Shown here: positions 15,106-24,387 of the stretch, piece after piece
Position numbering within the stretch: the stretch's first letter is position 1
How the letters are laid out: every line of letters begins with the position of its first letter
Source of the DNA: JACPYF01 sp947085525
GTDB lineage: Bacteria; Patescibacteriota; Saccharimonadia; Saccharimonadales; Saccharimonadaceae
Length of the DNA stretch: 64,000 nt
NCBI GenBank assembly: GCA_947085525.1
Contig: CAMTWU010000004.1
Span: forward strand, 1 to 64,000
Reading direction: 5' to 3'
Notes under the pieces: model-generated
The model's database searches: none
What the model was told of the DNA's origin: nothing
Seen by the model: only the letters and a program-made list of their open reading frames with translations
Position numbers and translations under genes: made by a program

Positions 15106-16872
15106 TTATAACCCTGCCGACACCCTGTTGACTTCGTCAATTGTTGTCAGACCCTGTAACACTTTGAAATAGCCGTCTTGGCGCATCGTGACCAAGCCTT
15201 GTGTGATAGCTAGCTTTTCAATCTGCGGGCTGGTTGCTCGTTGGATAACGAGGTTTTGGATTTCCTCGGTCATATCGATGACTTCATACAATCCAACACG
15301 ACCAGAATACCCACCTGGTGTTCGAGGGCTATCAATACCCTTGGCTAAAGTATAAGCGTTTTGACCAGCTAGTGGCAAGTCCTCGTAGCCCAAATCTTGT
15401 GTTATGGCCGCACCCTCGCCCTTTGTTTTTGGTAAAAAGTGTCCAATATTATCCAAAATACTCTTTGTTTCAATCTCATTAGACTGGTACATTTCGCGCT
15501 CGGTAGAAACCCGACGAACAAGACGCTGACCGATAATAGTATTGACTGTACTAGCAATCAAAAACGGCTCGATCCCCATATCGAGTAGACGTGGCAATAC
15601 ACCTGCAGCCGAGTTGGTGTGTAGTGTCGTCAGTACCAAGTGTCCAGTCAAAGCCGCCTGGACTGCCAGCTCCGCAGTTTCTTTATCACGAATCTCACCA
15701 ACCATCACTACGTCGGGGTCTTGACGCAAAATTGAACGCAGACCATTAGCAAAAGTCAGACCCACATCTGCATTTACCTGGATTTGGTTCACGCCCTTCA
15801 TTTTGTACTCGACTGGATCTTCTAATGTCACGATGTTGATAGTATCGTTCTTGATTTCCTGCACCAATGCATACAGCGAAGTTGATTTACCAGAACCCGT
15901 AGGACCAGATGTTATGATCATTCCGTTTGGTTTGTGTATGCCCTTTCGGATAGTTCGCAGCGCTCGGCCAGCATAGCCCATTTCTTCGATATTAAATGAG
16001 TTGCCAGTCTTGTCGAGCAAACGAATGACGACTTGCTCGCCCCACACAACTGGGGAAATCGCAATACGAAGGTCGACTTCTTTGCCTGCTGCAACAACCG
16101 CAAACTGACCATCCTGCGGTACGCGGTGTTCATCGATTTTGAGGTTTGCCAAGATTTTAATACGACTGACAAGTGCCGGTTCAATGCTTTTTGGTAGTTT
16201 CATAATTTCACGCAGCACTCCATCAACACGATTACGAATGAGCAGCTGCGTTTCCATAGGTTCAATATGCACATCGGATGCTTTTGAGCGTGCGGCATGT
16301 TCCAAAATAGTACTGAGAGCCCTGGATATTGGTGAATCTTGAACGATTGTCTTTACATCACCCGAAACTTGCGCAGCCTGGTCTTTCTCTGTTTGTACCG
16401 CATCTACAGCAGCATCCACACTAGAAAAGTCCGTTTTGTACTGTGCAATAACGTTGCGAATACCTACTTCACTCGCCATATAGACTTTCAGTGGCTTGGC
16501 AATTTTATTTGCCAAGAAATCAACAGCCTGAATGTTGTTTGCATCCAACATCGCAACCGCTAAACGACCCGAGACTTCGCCTAAAGGCACCGCCATGAAA
16601 CGTTCGGCAATTTCGAGCGGTAACATGCTCAGTATTTTTTGATCAATCGGCACATCAGCTAGATTGACGTATGGTACTCCCGATACATAGGCGATACAGT
16701 GAGTCATTGTTTCGTCACTCACGACCCCATCTTTTAGTAAATTACCAACAAATGGTGTGCCGTCTGCACTAGAGCGTTTTTCGTAGTCCGCTATAACAGC
16801 AGGATTTACCAGACCCTCCTCGGCCAGTAGTGCCTTGAGTCCCTGCTGTATGTCGTTAGTCAGAAGTGCCAT
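15106..16872 (-). CDS. pilB: Pilus extension ATPase lacking the zinc C4 motif
   Basis: 588 residues: an MshEN-type N-terminal domain (about 1-150), then a hexameric ATPase domain with Walker A GPTGSGKSTSLYALV, Asp box VTLEDPVEY, Walker B QDPDVVMVGEIRDKETAE and His box TTLHTNSAAG. The region after GQRLVRRV, which in relatives has CxxC...CxxC binding zinc, has no cysteine (RRVSTEREMYQSNE ... RTPGGYSGRVGLYEV), although the flanking GY.GR.G.YEV is kept. Strong Shine-Dalgarno AGGAGG precedes the ATG. It powers pilus polymerisation. Confidence 0.95.
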   Translation of the reverse strand: MALLTNDIQQGLKALLAEEGLVNPAVIADYEKRSSADGTPFVGNLLKDGVVSDETMTHCIAYVSGVPYVNLADVPIDQKILSMLPLEIAERFMAVPLGEVSGRLAVAMLDANNIQAVDFLANKIAKPLKVYMASEVGIRNVIAQYKTDFSSVDAAVDAVQTEKDQAAQVSGDVKTIVQDSPISRALSTILEHAARSKASDVHIEPMETQLLIRNRVDGVLREIMKLPKSIEPALVSRIKILANLKIDEHRVPQDGQFAVVAAGKEVDLRIAISPVVWGEQVVIRLLDKTGNSFNIEEMGYAGRALRTIRKGIHKPNGMIITSGPTGSGKSTSLYALVQEIKNDTINIVTLEDPVEYKMKGVNQIQVNADVGLTFANGLRSILRQDPDVVMVGEIRDKETAELAVQAALTGHLVLTTLHTNSAAGVLPRLLDMGIEPFLIASTVNTIIGQRLVRRVSTEREMYQSNEIETKSILDNIGHFLPKTKGEGAAITQDLGYEDLPLAGQNAYTLAKGIDSPRTPGGYSGRVGLYEVIDMTEEIQNLVIQRATSPQIEKLAITQGLVTMRQDGYFKVLQGLTTIDEVNRVSAGL

Positions 16873-16884
16873 ATGATCAGCCTC

Positions 16885-17124
16885 CTAGTTAAACGGTAAG
16901 CTGTCAGATGACTTACCGATAGACCTTTCGACAGTCGGGTTAATTGCTTGTTTGTTAAATATTCTCTTGTCAGGTGCTTCGACTTGCTCGCTAATAGCCT
17001 CTACAGTTTTCACTTTTTGGGCTTCTTTTTTCGGCTCACCGATCAAGGCGCTGGCAGTAAACCACGCAACCAATAAACTGACTGATCCGATCAAAATTAA
17101 GGCTGCAAAATCATTTTTCTTCAT
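16885..17124 (-). CDS. Small single-pass membrane protein of the pilus operon
   Basis: 79 residues with one transmembrane helix (about 8-27), then a polar, lysine/glutamate-rich extracytoplasmic tail. It lies where pilP occurs in proteobacterial pilMNOP operons, between pilO and pilB, and its start overlaps the pilO stop by 4 bp (ATGA). No HR-domain is present, so it may be only a positional substitute for PilP. Confidence 0.75.
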   Translation of the reverse strand: MKKNDFAALILIGSVSLLVAWFTASALIGEPKKEAQKVKTVEAISEQVEAPDKRIFNKQAINPTVERSIGKSSDSLPFN

Positions 17125-17828
17125 GGCTTGACCACCTTTTCTGTCAGTTCCACTGTTTTCTTTGGCTGATAGTATGTCACAGCCTGTACTGTTGCAGTCA
17201 GGTTGTTTGCACCTGCAGATTCAAGCTGTAGTGACAATATGTTTATAGGACGAATAGAGCGATTGAAACGATCTAGAACGTCCTCGAGCTGCTCGCTAGT
17301 ACCTGTTGCTTTAAAGCTAAAGACAATTGGTTGAGCAGTGCCAACTTGTTCGAGGAAACTAGTGTCAGTTCCACCCGTTACGGTATCTGTATTGGTCGAT
17401 TCAACAGTCAGCGATTCGATTGATGCACCTGTCAGCAGAGCACTTTGTAATGATGATCCTAGCGCAACTTCGTCTGCAGCGTATGGCATAGCATCGATGA
17501 TAACATCTAGATTATTATCAGACGCACTAGATCGTGCCAATGTCAGATTTTTGTCTGCACGTAGCTTTTTGACATTCTTGTCTAGCGCACTCGCGGTCTC
17601 TAGGTTTTTGTCCAGGGTACCTATCGTATTGTTCTTTTCTATCAAGACTTTTTCAGTAAATATAATCTGTTTTGCCAGGAATATTGATATAACTAAGGCA
17701 AAAGCAACCAGCACCGATGCACCCGCAACCCATAGAAACATCGCTTTGTTGCTGCTCGCGATTTGCTGCCGTTTACGTACACCTATTGCAGGTGCCGCTG
17801 GTCGTTGTGTGGTTTTATCGTCAGCCAT
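17121..17828 (-). CDS. pilO: PilO-like pilus alignment protein
   Basis: 235 residues: cytosolic N-terminus with RKRQQIASSNKAMF, one transmembrane helix (about 30-52), a coiled coil (EKNNTIGTLDKNLETASALDKNVKKLRADK) and a C-terminal ferredoxin-like region (PIVFSFKATGTSEQLEDVLDRFNRSIRPINILSL), as in PilO. With PilN it forms the inner-membrane ring that links PilM to the outer parts of the machine. It overlaps pilN by one base. Confidence 0.85.
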   Translation of the reverse strand: MADDKTTQRPAAPAIGVRKRQQIASSNKAMFLWVAGASVLVAFALVISIFLAKQIIFTEKVLIEKNNTIGTLDKNLETASALDKNVKKLRADKNLTLARSSASDNNLDVIIDAMPYAADEVALGSSLQSALLTGASIESLTVESTNTDTVTGGTDTSFLEQVGTAQPIVFSFKATGTSEQLEDVLDRFNRSIRPINILSLQLESAGANNLTATVQAVTYYQPKKTVELTEKVVKP

Positions 17829-18553
17829 TATTGCCCTTCCTTTTTCACAGGCGCATCTGCGAATACGTTGCTAGCAGATTGATTTGTTTTCTTGTTCGGG
17901 ACCAGTACAGTCGAGTTGGTAACGTTCCAAGCAAAAGCTTTTGGCTCGTAAATCAGAGTTGCTTTAAAAGAAGCTACTTCCTTGCCAGAACTATCTTTGC
18001 CTATACCAGTATCGCTAATCGTCACTGTAGTAAACAAAGGTGTTTTTACTTTCGCTTTGCTGTCACTGTCTGGATCAACATAGCTCAGCTGCGCGTTATC
18101 CAAGGTGTCTTTGAACACTGTGACAGCCTGATAATCTTTAGCACTACCTTCAATGACTAATGTATCGATACTTTCTTCTGAAGTTGCGATGGTTACTTTT
18201 GAAATACTAATGTTGTTTGGCGCCTCGGGGTTTAATACCTTTAGATATTCGAACAAACGCTCGTACACAGGCTTTGCCTCGTGTAGTTGCGTTAAACTAG
18301 AGAGCTGGTTTTGAATAGTAAGATTTCGTACCAAGTCTTTTTCAGACTTTAGCTCTTTGCTCTTGCTGGCAATTGCATCGTTCGCAAGTGTCTGTCGCAG
18401 ACTTTGGCCAGCAAATGCATAAAAGCTCAGCAAAACTACCAGCCCAACAGAGGCGATACAGGTGAATATCATTGCTGCTATAACAATGCGTTTTTGCCTG
18501 CGAGCGTGAATAAATTCTTGTTTGATATCTGGCAATAGATTGAGCTCAATCAT
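17828..18553 (-). CDS. pilN: PilN-like pilus alignment protein
   Basis: 241 residues starting MIELNLLPDIKQEF, the (I/L)NLLP motif that docks into the PilM groove. One transmembrane helix lies at about 22-48, then a coiled coil and a ferredoxin-like fold (ISKVTIATSEESIDTLVIEGSA...VTVFKDTLD). A C-terminal asparagine/lysine-rich tail extends beyond the usual PilN. The start overlaps the pilM stop by 4 bp. Confidence 0.9.
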   Translation of the reverse strand: MIELNLLPDIKQEFIHARRQKRIVIAAMIFTCIASVGLVVLLSFYAFAGQSLRQTLANDAIASKSKELKSEKDLVRNLTIQNQLSSLTQLHEAKPVYERLFEYLKVLNPEAPNNISISKVTIATSEESIDTLVIEGSAKDYQAVTVFKDTLDNAQLSYVDPDSDSKAKVKTPLFTTVTISDTGIGKDSSGKEVASFKATLIYEPKAFAWNVTNSTVLVPNKKTNQSASNVFADAPVKKEGQ

Positions 18554-19602
18554 AGGACGTTTTTCCTCTGAGCCAATCCTAATGCAACACCAAATTGTGT
18601 TGAAATCGGTTGTAGTTTCTCTTTGTCACTAGGGCTCATCTGAACTTTTTGCCATGGATTTGCCAGTACTGAGCTGATGTCTGTTTTTTGGTTAATATAC
18701 TCTGCAAACAACGGTATCGCAGCACCATAACCAGATATATAAATGGTGCTCACTTGTGTATCAGTGTAGCGATTTTGAAAGAATGTGATCGATTTGTTAA
18801 TTTCAGCAACAAATTGTTCCAGAGCACCCTCTACTGCATGTATCACCTGACCTTCTAGACGATCTGGCGCCAAACCAAACTTCACAATGAACTGTTCGGC
18901 TTGGTTATATTCTATATTTAAGTTGCTCATTGCAGATTTGATCAACGTCTGCAAACCAACTGGAACTGATCGAACCAACCGAGGTGCGCCGTCTTTTGTG
19001 ACAACTAAATCACTGGTGTTATAACCCATATCAAATACCATTGCAGCGCCAGTGGCGCCTTCTGGGAAAATCGCTCGCAGCATAGCAATAGAGTCAGGTT
19101 CGGTCGCAACAACGTTGAGGCCCATATTTTCTAACATATCCAACCTGGCTTCGTTATAACTATTAGCGACGCTGGTCAGTAACACTTCTGATTTATCTGC
19201 ACCGGTTGGGCTGTCGCCCAGTAGCGCCCAGTCGAGTTTCACGTCGTTGATAGACATTGGGATATACTGCTCGGCTTGGTATTTTACATTCACTTTGAGC
19301 TCGGCTGGTGTCATCTTGGCTAGGTCAACTACAGTGGCAAACGTCTTGTTAGATGGTATGCCAACCACTACATCACGTGTCGATATACCACTCTGACCCA
19401 GAGCAGTCATGATTACTTCGCCCAGACGTCGCTGGTCTTCGGCTGCATCACTAGTACTAACCTTTGGATCTACTGGGGCGTAGCCGTATTTGACGAGATT
19501 CCATGTATCATTGTGACCTTGACGAGAAAGCTGCACTATCCGAATAGCAGTTGTACCGATATCTAACGCGAAAAAGTCGCCCACCGTATTTAGTAATTTC
19601 AT
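18550..19602 (-). CDS. pilM: Actin-like pilus assembly ATPase
   Basis: 350 residues of the PilM/FtsA actin-like fold: phosphate-1 loop FFALDIGTTAIRIVQL, phosphate-2 VFDMGYNTSDLVV and the adenosine-binding ISGYGAAIPLFAEY. It forms a cytoplasmic ring with PilN. A TATAAT box lies ten bases before the ATG, so a promoter starts here in addition to the one near 24.27 kb. Confidence 0.93.
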   Translation of the reverse strand: MKLLNTVGDFFALDIGTTAIRIVQLSRQGHNDTWNLVKYGYAPVDPKVSTSDAAEDQRRLGEVIMTALGQSGISTRDVVVGIPSNKTFATVVDLAKMTPAELKVNVKYQAEQYIPMSINDVKLDWALLGDSPTGADKSEVLLTSVANSYNEARLDMLENMGLNVVATEPDSIAMLRAIFPEGATGAAMVFDMGYNTSDLVVTKDGAPRLVRSVPVGLQTLIKSAMSNLNIEYNQAEQFIVKFGLAPDRLEGQVIHAVEGALEQFVAEINKSITFFQNRYTDTQVSTIYISGYGAAIPLFAEYINQKTDISSVLANPWQKVQMSPSDKEKLQPISTQFGVALGLAQRKNVL

Positions 19603-19665
19603 TCTGATAACTATTATACATAACCGTTATAGATGTTAGCAAGTCTATTTTAAAGAGTTTCGCCG

Positions 19666-22600
19666 TTAGTAGCGTGGGGGTAGATCAACTTCGTAAACAG
19701 TTGTTGGTGTTGCCGAACGAGCACCCCGACTATAACCAGAGATTATTTGACTCGGACTGAGATCAAATGTCTCAGCTGGAAACTTCGGGTCAGGTGCACC
19801 CGGGCTGTTGTCGGCACCATAGGTTCGCCATAGCAACAATCTGTTGGCAGATATTCCACCACGAACTGTTAGCTTTTGATTACATTTGTCCTGAGTTTCA
19901 GCTTTGTTAGTACAAGTTTTGATTGCATCGCGCGCTATCAAATTGGCATTCACCTCCACTACATTATCTGCGATAGTGATATTACAATCAGCCATTATTG
20001 TGATGCGCGGTATATCTAGCACACTAGCAAAGCCGTCTTTTTTGTAAATCAAATCTTTATTGATAGTGATGTTACCATTTGAGGTACTAGTACAATCACC
20101 AGCAGATGTCTTCTTGGCATATATAACGATACTTCTACCCTTGAAGCCATCATAATCACTTGTCAGTGACCCAGGAGGCGATGGAACTGGCACAGGAGCG
20201 GTCACGTTAGATACACGTACAGTCGCACATCCAGTGTTGGTTACATTGTTGGTAGCCGATAGGAAAATAACTGTACTACTATCTGCACAGGCAGCAGGCG
20301 CTGCACTTATAGGCACAAAGGCGCCAGTACCATGTTTCAACTGAACGTTTGCACCAGAATTCGCATTAATAGGAATACTGGTTGTGCCTACCCTAATATT
20401 ACTAATATACAAATTACGATCCTGACCACCACCATAGTAATCCATAGGATCATAACTAGCGTCGACACTGGCAACTCCACCGCCGCCTAGGTTAACAGTG
20501 AATGAATATGGGCTCTGCGAAGTACTACATACAGCCTGTGTGTGCTCTCTTACTATTCCGTTTGTTCCAACTACCCTGACGAACATATACGGACAACCAC
20601 TCGGCACAGAGCTAGTGCCATCGGGACTAGATGCCAGAGTTGCACGCGCAGTCACAATGACTGTTGTTTCTTCTGGCGGCGCATAGTCGGCTTGCTGTTG
20701 TGCAGGTGGCAATGGTGCCGTCACTGGATTGATGAGCACGCCAAAACAGTTTATCGCTGGATCGCCTTCGCTCACACTCCTGAATAGATATAAATTGCCA
20801 CTATTCACACAGCTCGTACCGCCCCCTATTATTGATGAGCCTGGGTTTGATGAACGATTAGATAGATATGTGTCTTGACCGTTGACGTTGATGGTACGCA
20901 ACACGATATTGCGATCTACATTTGCAACTATTCCGTCGTTAATAAATCTTGTTTCTACACGTTTCGGACCACCCGTGTCTTGGTAAAATACATATTCATA
21001 GTCTTGAAACCCTGTTGCACAAATAGTCTTCACATCTTGGTCAACATTTCCACCGCCATCGGTGACTTTCACTAGTAATTTTGGACAGCCATTATTCCCT
21101 ACGTCACTTTGTGCACGTGCACTGACTCTGACAATTGTTTGCGTTGTTGGTGATGGGGTTGTGTCAGTATTAGGTTGACCAGTAGTAGGTTCGCCTAATT
21201 GTATATTTTTGTCAGTAGCGACGTAGCCAGTTTTATCGGTACCTGCGCCTAGTTGCTGGAGGTCTAGCACACCCGTACCTTGATCAAAGACACTACTACC
21301 TAACAACATGAGGTTTGTGTTGTCTTCCTTTACCATGCTAAAGAAATCGGCGACACAGTTTTTGCCATATACAAATCCACCCAAATCGCCAGTAGTGTTA
21401 AAATCGTTATTTCCAAATGTTAATTTGCGCGGTTCGTTGGTTATACCGAATGGTACTGCAGCGCTACCAAAATTAGTTATCTTACCAGTTGCAAATGCAC
21501 CGTATTCAACCCATGAACCATATAGGTTTGATGGTGATCGATTTTCAGGTGATCCAGATGTAATGATAGGCGCGTCCAGCACTTGGCTTTCGCTACACTG
21601 CGCCATTGCGCTACTCTGCCTACCAACAGTCACATCAGTATTGAGGAACTGTACCTTTGGAGATTTTACGATGATCGCACACTGAATATCACTGTAGCTA
21701 TACTGTCCATCACCATTGCGGTAATCATCGTTATTTATATTTCGTGGATGTTGTGCATAGGTTGCATAACAAAGTTTCGTTCCCACAGGCAGAGTATCCG
21801 TATTTGGATTTAACGTACCTGTCAAACTCGCACCAAGTGGCGATCCTGGCACGCCAACTGCATTAGTAGATGTATATGGCGTAGTACAATCGGCATTGTT
21901 GTCAGACCTTGCCGCACACCAAACCATCGGAGCACTTGTTGATAAAGCTTCTGCTGTTTTATTAATTGGCTCAGCCTCACCAGGCGCTAGTAGTAGTTGT
22001 ACTAGTCCCTTTTCTTTACCAGCTTCACTGTATGTATTATTACGGCCATTGGTGGCTCCTGTTTGACTGATATTGGCTTCGATATCTGGTGATGTGCCTT
22101 GCTGCACGGTGCCACCTTGTGTACCAGTTATAGTGACACTTGGCGTCAGGTTGTAATAGAATGGCACACGAACACAAAGATTCGGCGAGGTTGCAGAGCC
22201 GCTCGTCGCCCAACCTACAGTTTGATTATTTTCACTACTCTCTACTGTTCCATCGCCATCTTTGTCAATGTTTGCCACTGTTGCAGTACCTATTGATGGA
22301 GTTATGGCTCGTTGCGAGCAAATTGTCCGACCACCGTCACTAGCCAGTAGTCTGTGTGGATTTGCCGCAACAACTGGGTCACTCGCATCATAACCATACA
22401 ACTCACTACCAGCGGGAGTGTCCTTACCTACAGTTTGCGTAGCACTATGTGTAGAACTCACGGCTACATTTTGCGTATTGCTTTTATATTGAGCTGGTAC
22501 ATTATCACCATAGACAGAATATGGACTATATTCCATATTTAAAGGTTCACTTGAGTAGCCGGTGGATAAATACCAGTCATCATTCGGGCTTCCATTACCC

Positions 22601-23862
22601 GCCCCATGACATTGTCCACCCTTGTTTACGGCATCCTTATCTTTATTACAGATCTTTGACCAACGTAGGTTAGTAATCGTCCTCTCACTATTTACATTAT
22701 TTAATGCCTTATGTACAAAAGTTAAATTCTCACCAGGCCGCGGTGCAAACTCGTCGTCAGGATATGCCAAATTACCAGCATTATTATTCCTATCACTCCT
22801 CACATCACCACCACTATCTACTATATAATTATCGCCCCATTCAGCCGTCCAAGTTCTAGGATCAGGGTCGGGCGTTTCATCACATCCTCCTTTGTCATAC
22901 TCTGCAGAATCAAACGGTAACCACAATAATATAGCGTTATTAGGGTTTTCTATACCATCAAATGTAACTGTAAACGTATCACCTGCGATCATAGGTAAAG
23001 GATCACTTTCGTGTACGTTTGACCCAGCCCAAGCATCGGGTATACTCCAAAAATTAGACTGACGAGCACTGTCTCTAGATATGTTCACACTAACTGGCTT
23101 ATAATTATTGACTGGCTTATTCGAGTCAGCACCCTTCCAAAATATTTTCGCTGCTCCAGAGTAACCGCATGGAACACCGAAACGAGCTTCTACTTTTTTA
23201 CCACCATATCTTATCTTTAACAAAGTACCATGTGACCTAGGTAGGTTGTTTTTATTAGCATCGCCACTACCCACAGTACTCAACCCTATCTTGCCCGCTG
23301 TTTCGGTAGATTTAGTAATATTAAATGTAAAAACCGAATCAGGAGTTGGTAGTCTGATCTTCAGGATAGCTACTTTGATCGTACTACCGTCAAATTTATA
23401 GGAATCGATAAATGATTCCTTAGGTATTGTTATATTGCTGTTACATGGATCACGCAGTGTTGTAGATTTATAGGGTGTGCCTTGGCTTCGGTCAATACTA
23501 CCATCACCCACCCACGAGCCATAAGGACTGGTTTTTATACCAGAATCCTTTGCACCTATACTAGAAAATGTTATATCTTTATATTGGCACGAATCACCAC
23601 TATTAAACTGAAGTTTAACCTCTCCCGGTGTAACTGCGTTATTCTTGTAAACTAAAATCGACAGTTCCTCGGCATAATCATTAGCACCCGTATCACCTTC
23701 ATCGGGCTTAGTGCTCAATCTCAGATAGGTATCCGTACCAGTATCTGGCAGTACGGATGGTAAATCCTGGAATTTCGCACTGGCAGTAGGCGTCAAAAAA
23801 AAGCAAAAAACAACCATAAAAACCGGGCTTATTATGTACTTTAGAAATTTATTTGTCTTCAT
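19666..23862 (-). CDS. Giant secreted pilus-locus protein with two CBM60/36-like modules
   Basis: 1398 residues with a Sec signal peptide (MKTNKFLKYIISPVFMVVF..., cleavage near TASA-KF) and no other membrane helix. Two modules at about 905-995 and 1062-1156 share a plan: [IV]xVxARA, GCPxxxVxV, a cysteine (TICATG / AVCSTS) and a DRN-[IL]-x-[IL] end (DRNIVLRTINVNG, DRNLYISNIRVG). This matches my knowledge of calcium-dependent xylan-binding modules (CBM60/CBM36). The C-terminal 250 residues hold NITI-type beta repeats and disulfide-rich segments. It lies directly upstream of pilM and 2 bp after the preceding gene, so it is probably part of the pilus locus. I infer a glycan-binding adhesin, perhaps replacing PilY1. 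Confidence 0.8.
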   Translation of the reverse strand: MKTNKFLKYIISPVFMVVFCFFLTPTASAKFQDLPSVLPDTGTDTYLRLSTKPDEGDTGANDYAEELSILVYKNNAVTPGEVKLQFNSGDSCQYKDITFSSIGAKDSGIKTSPYGSWVGDGSIDRSQGTPYKSTTLRDPCNSNITIPKESFIDSYKFDGSTIKVAILKIRLPTPDSVFTFNITKSTETAGKIGLSTVGSGDANKNNLPRSHGTLLKIRYGGKKVEARFGVPCGYSGAAKIFWKGADSNKPVNNYKPVSVNISRDSARQSNFWSIPDAWAGSNVHESDPLPMIAGDTFTVTFDGIENPNNAILLWLPFDSAEYDKGGCDETPDPDPRTWTAEWGDNYIVDSGGDVRSDRNNNAGNLAYPDDEFAPRPGENLTFVHKALNNVNSERTITNLRWSKICNKDKDAVNKGGQCHGAGNGSPNDDWYLSTGYSSEPLNMEYSPYSVYGDNVPAQYKSNTQNVAVSSTHSATQTVGKDTPAGSELYGYDASDPVVAANPHRLLASDGGRTICSQRAITPSIGTATVANIDKDGDGTVESSENNQTVGWATSGSATSPNLCVRVPFYYNLTPSVTITGTQGGTVQQGTSPDIEANISQTGATNGRNNTYSEAGKEKGLVQLLLAPGEAEPINKTAEALSTSAPMVWCAARSDNNADCTTPYTSTNAVGVPGSPLGASLTGTLNPNTDTLPVGTKLCYATYAQHPRNINNDDYRNGDGQYSYSDIQCAIIVKSPKVQFLNTDVTVGRQSSAMAQCSESQVLDAPIITSGSPENRSPSNLYGSWVEYGAFATGKITNFGSAAVPFGITNEPRKLTFGNNDFNTTGDLGGFVYGKNCVADFFSMVKEDNTNLMLLGSSVFDQGTGVLDLQQLGAGTDKTGYVATDKNIQLGEPTTGQPNTDTTPSPTTQTIVRVSARAQSDVGNNGCPKLLVKVTDGGGNVDQDVKTICATGFQDYEYVFYQDTGGPKRVETRFINDGIVANVDRNIVLRTINVNGQDTYLSNRSSNPGSSIIGGGTSCVNSGNLYLFRSVSEGDPAINCFGVLINPVTAPLPPAQQQADYAPPEETTVIVTARATLASSPDGTSSVPSGCPYMFVRVVGTNGIVREHTQAVCSTSQSPYSFTVNLGGGGVASVDASYDPMDYYGGGQDRNLYISNIRVGTTSIPINANSGANVQLKHGTGAFVPISAAPAACADSSTVIFLSATNNVTNTGCATVRVSNVTAPVPVPSPPGSLTSDYDGFKGRSIVIYAKKTSAGDCTSTSNGNITINKDLIYKKDGFASVLDIPRITIMADCNITIADNVVEVNANLIARDAIKTCTNKAETQDKCNQKLTVRGGISANRLLLWRTYGADNSPGAPDPKFPAETFDLSPSQIISGYSRGARSATPTTVYEVDLPPRY

Positions 23863-23864
23863 AC

Positions 23865-24260
23865 CTAAGGCGCCTCACCGTCTGACATAGTTTGCAACCT
23901 GTATGTCAAACCAATAGCATCTGGTAGCTGTTTGAGCTGTTCTGTGCTGAGCTTACTAGCTTCTTGCATGCCTTTGTTTGCTAAATCTTTCGCCTTAGCT
24001 TTATCCCCTGATTTCCATGCAGCCACGGCCTGATTATCATAGCTTTGAGCAAGGTTGGCATCCCCACCTTTTCCTCCACCAAATGTGCGCTCACTAGATG
24101 TGTCTGCGTCCCCATTTAACCCTAGGAAATTACTATCTTTGAAAAACAACAGATACACAAAAACTGAAACCAATAGCAACATAACAACCAACACAACTAA
24201 CCATACCTGATTTAATTTGTTTTTGCTATGTGCCTTGTCTTGGCTCTTTTGATGATTCAT
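23865..24260 (-). CDS. Membrane-anchored protein, first gene of the pilus locus
   Basis: 131 residues: a basic cytosolic N-terminus, one transmembrane helix (about 20-42), a Gly/Ser/Asp linker and two or three short TPR-like helices (QAVAAWKSGDKAKAKDLANKG). TGCAATAAT lies seven bases before the ATG, a likely leaderless promoter for the locus. It may hold or chaperone the giant secreted protein encoded next; that is an inference from order. Confidence 0.72.
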   Translation of the reverse strand: MNHQKSQDKAHSKNKLNQVWLVVLVVMLLLVSVFVYLLFFKDSNFLGLNGDADTSSERTFGGGKGGDANLAQSYDNQAVAAWKSGDKAKAKDLANKGMQEASKLSTEQLKQLPDAIGLTYRLQTMSDGEAP

Positions 24261-24342
24261 ATCGTATATTATTGCATCGCTTTATTTATATAGCTTGCTT
24301 ATGCTTACCAATATACCTCGACCACAGATAAAAAACAAATTG

Positions 24343-24375
24343 AAAACCCCGCAGCTGGAATGCTGCGGGGTATCA
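24343..24375 (-). terminator. Terminator of the secreted WGQ/PTG protein gene
   Basis: Ten-bp stem ACCCCGCAGC (24346-24355) with GCTGCGGGGT (24362-24371), loop TGGAAT, then TTTTCAATTT on the minus strand. It lies 17 bases after the stop. Confidence 0.88.
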
Positions 24376-24387
24376 ATTTGCGTGTTA

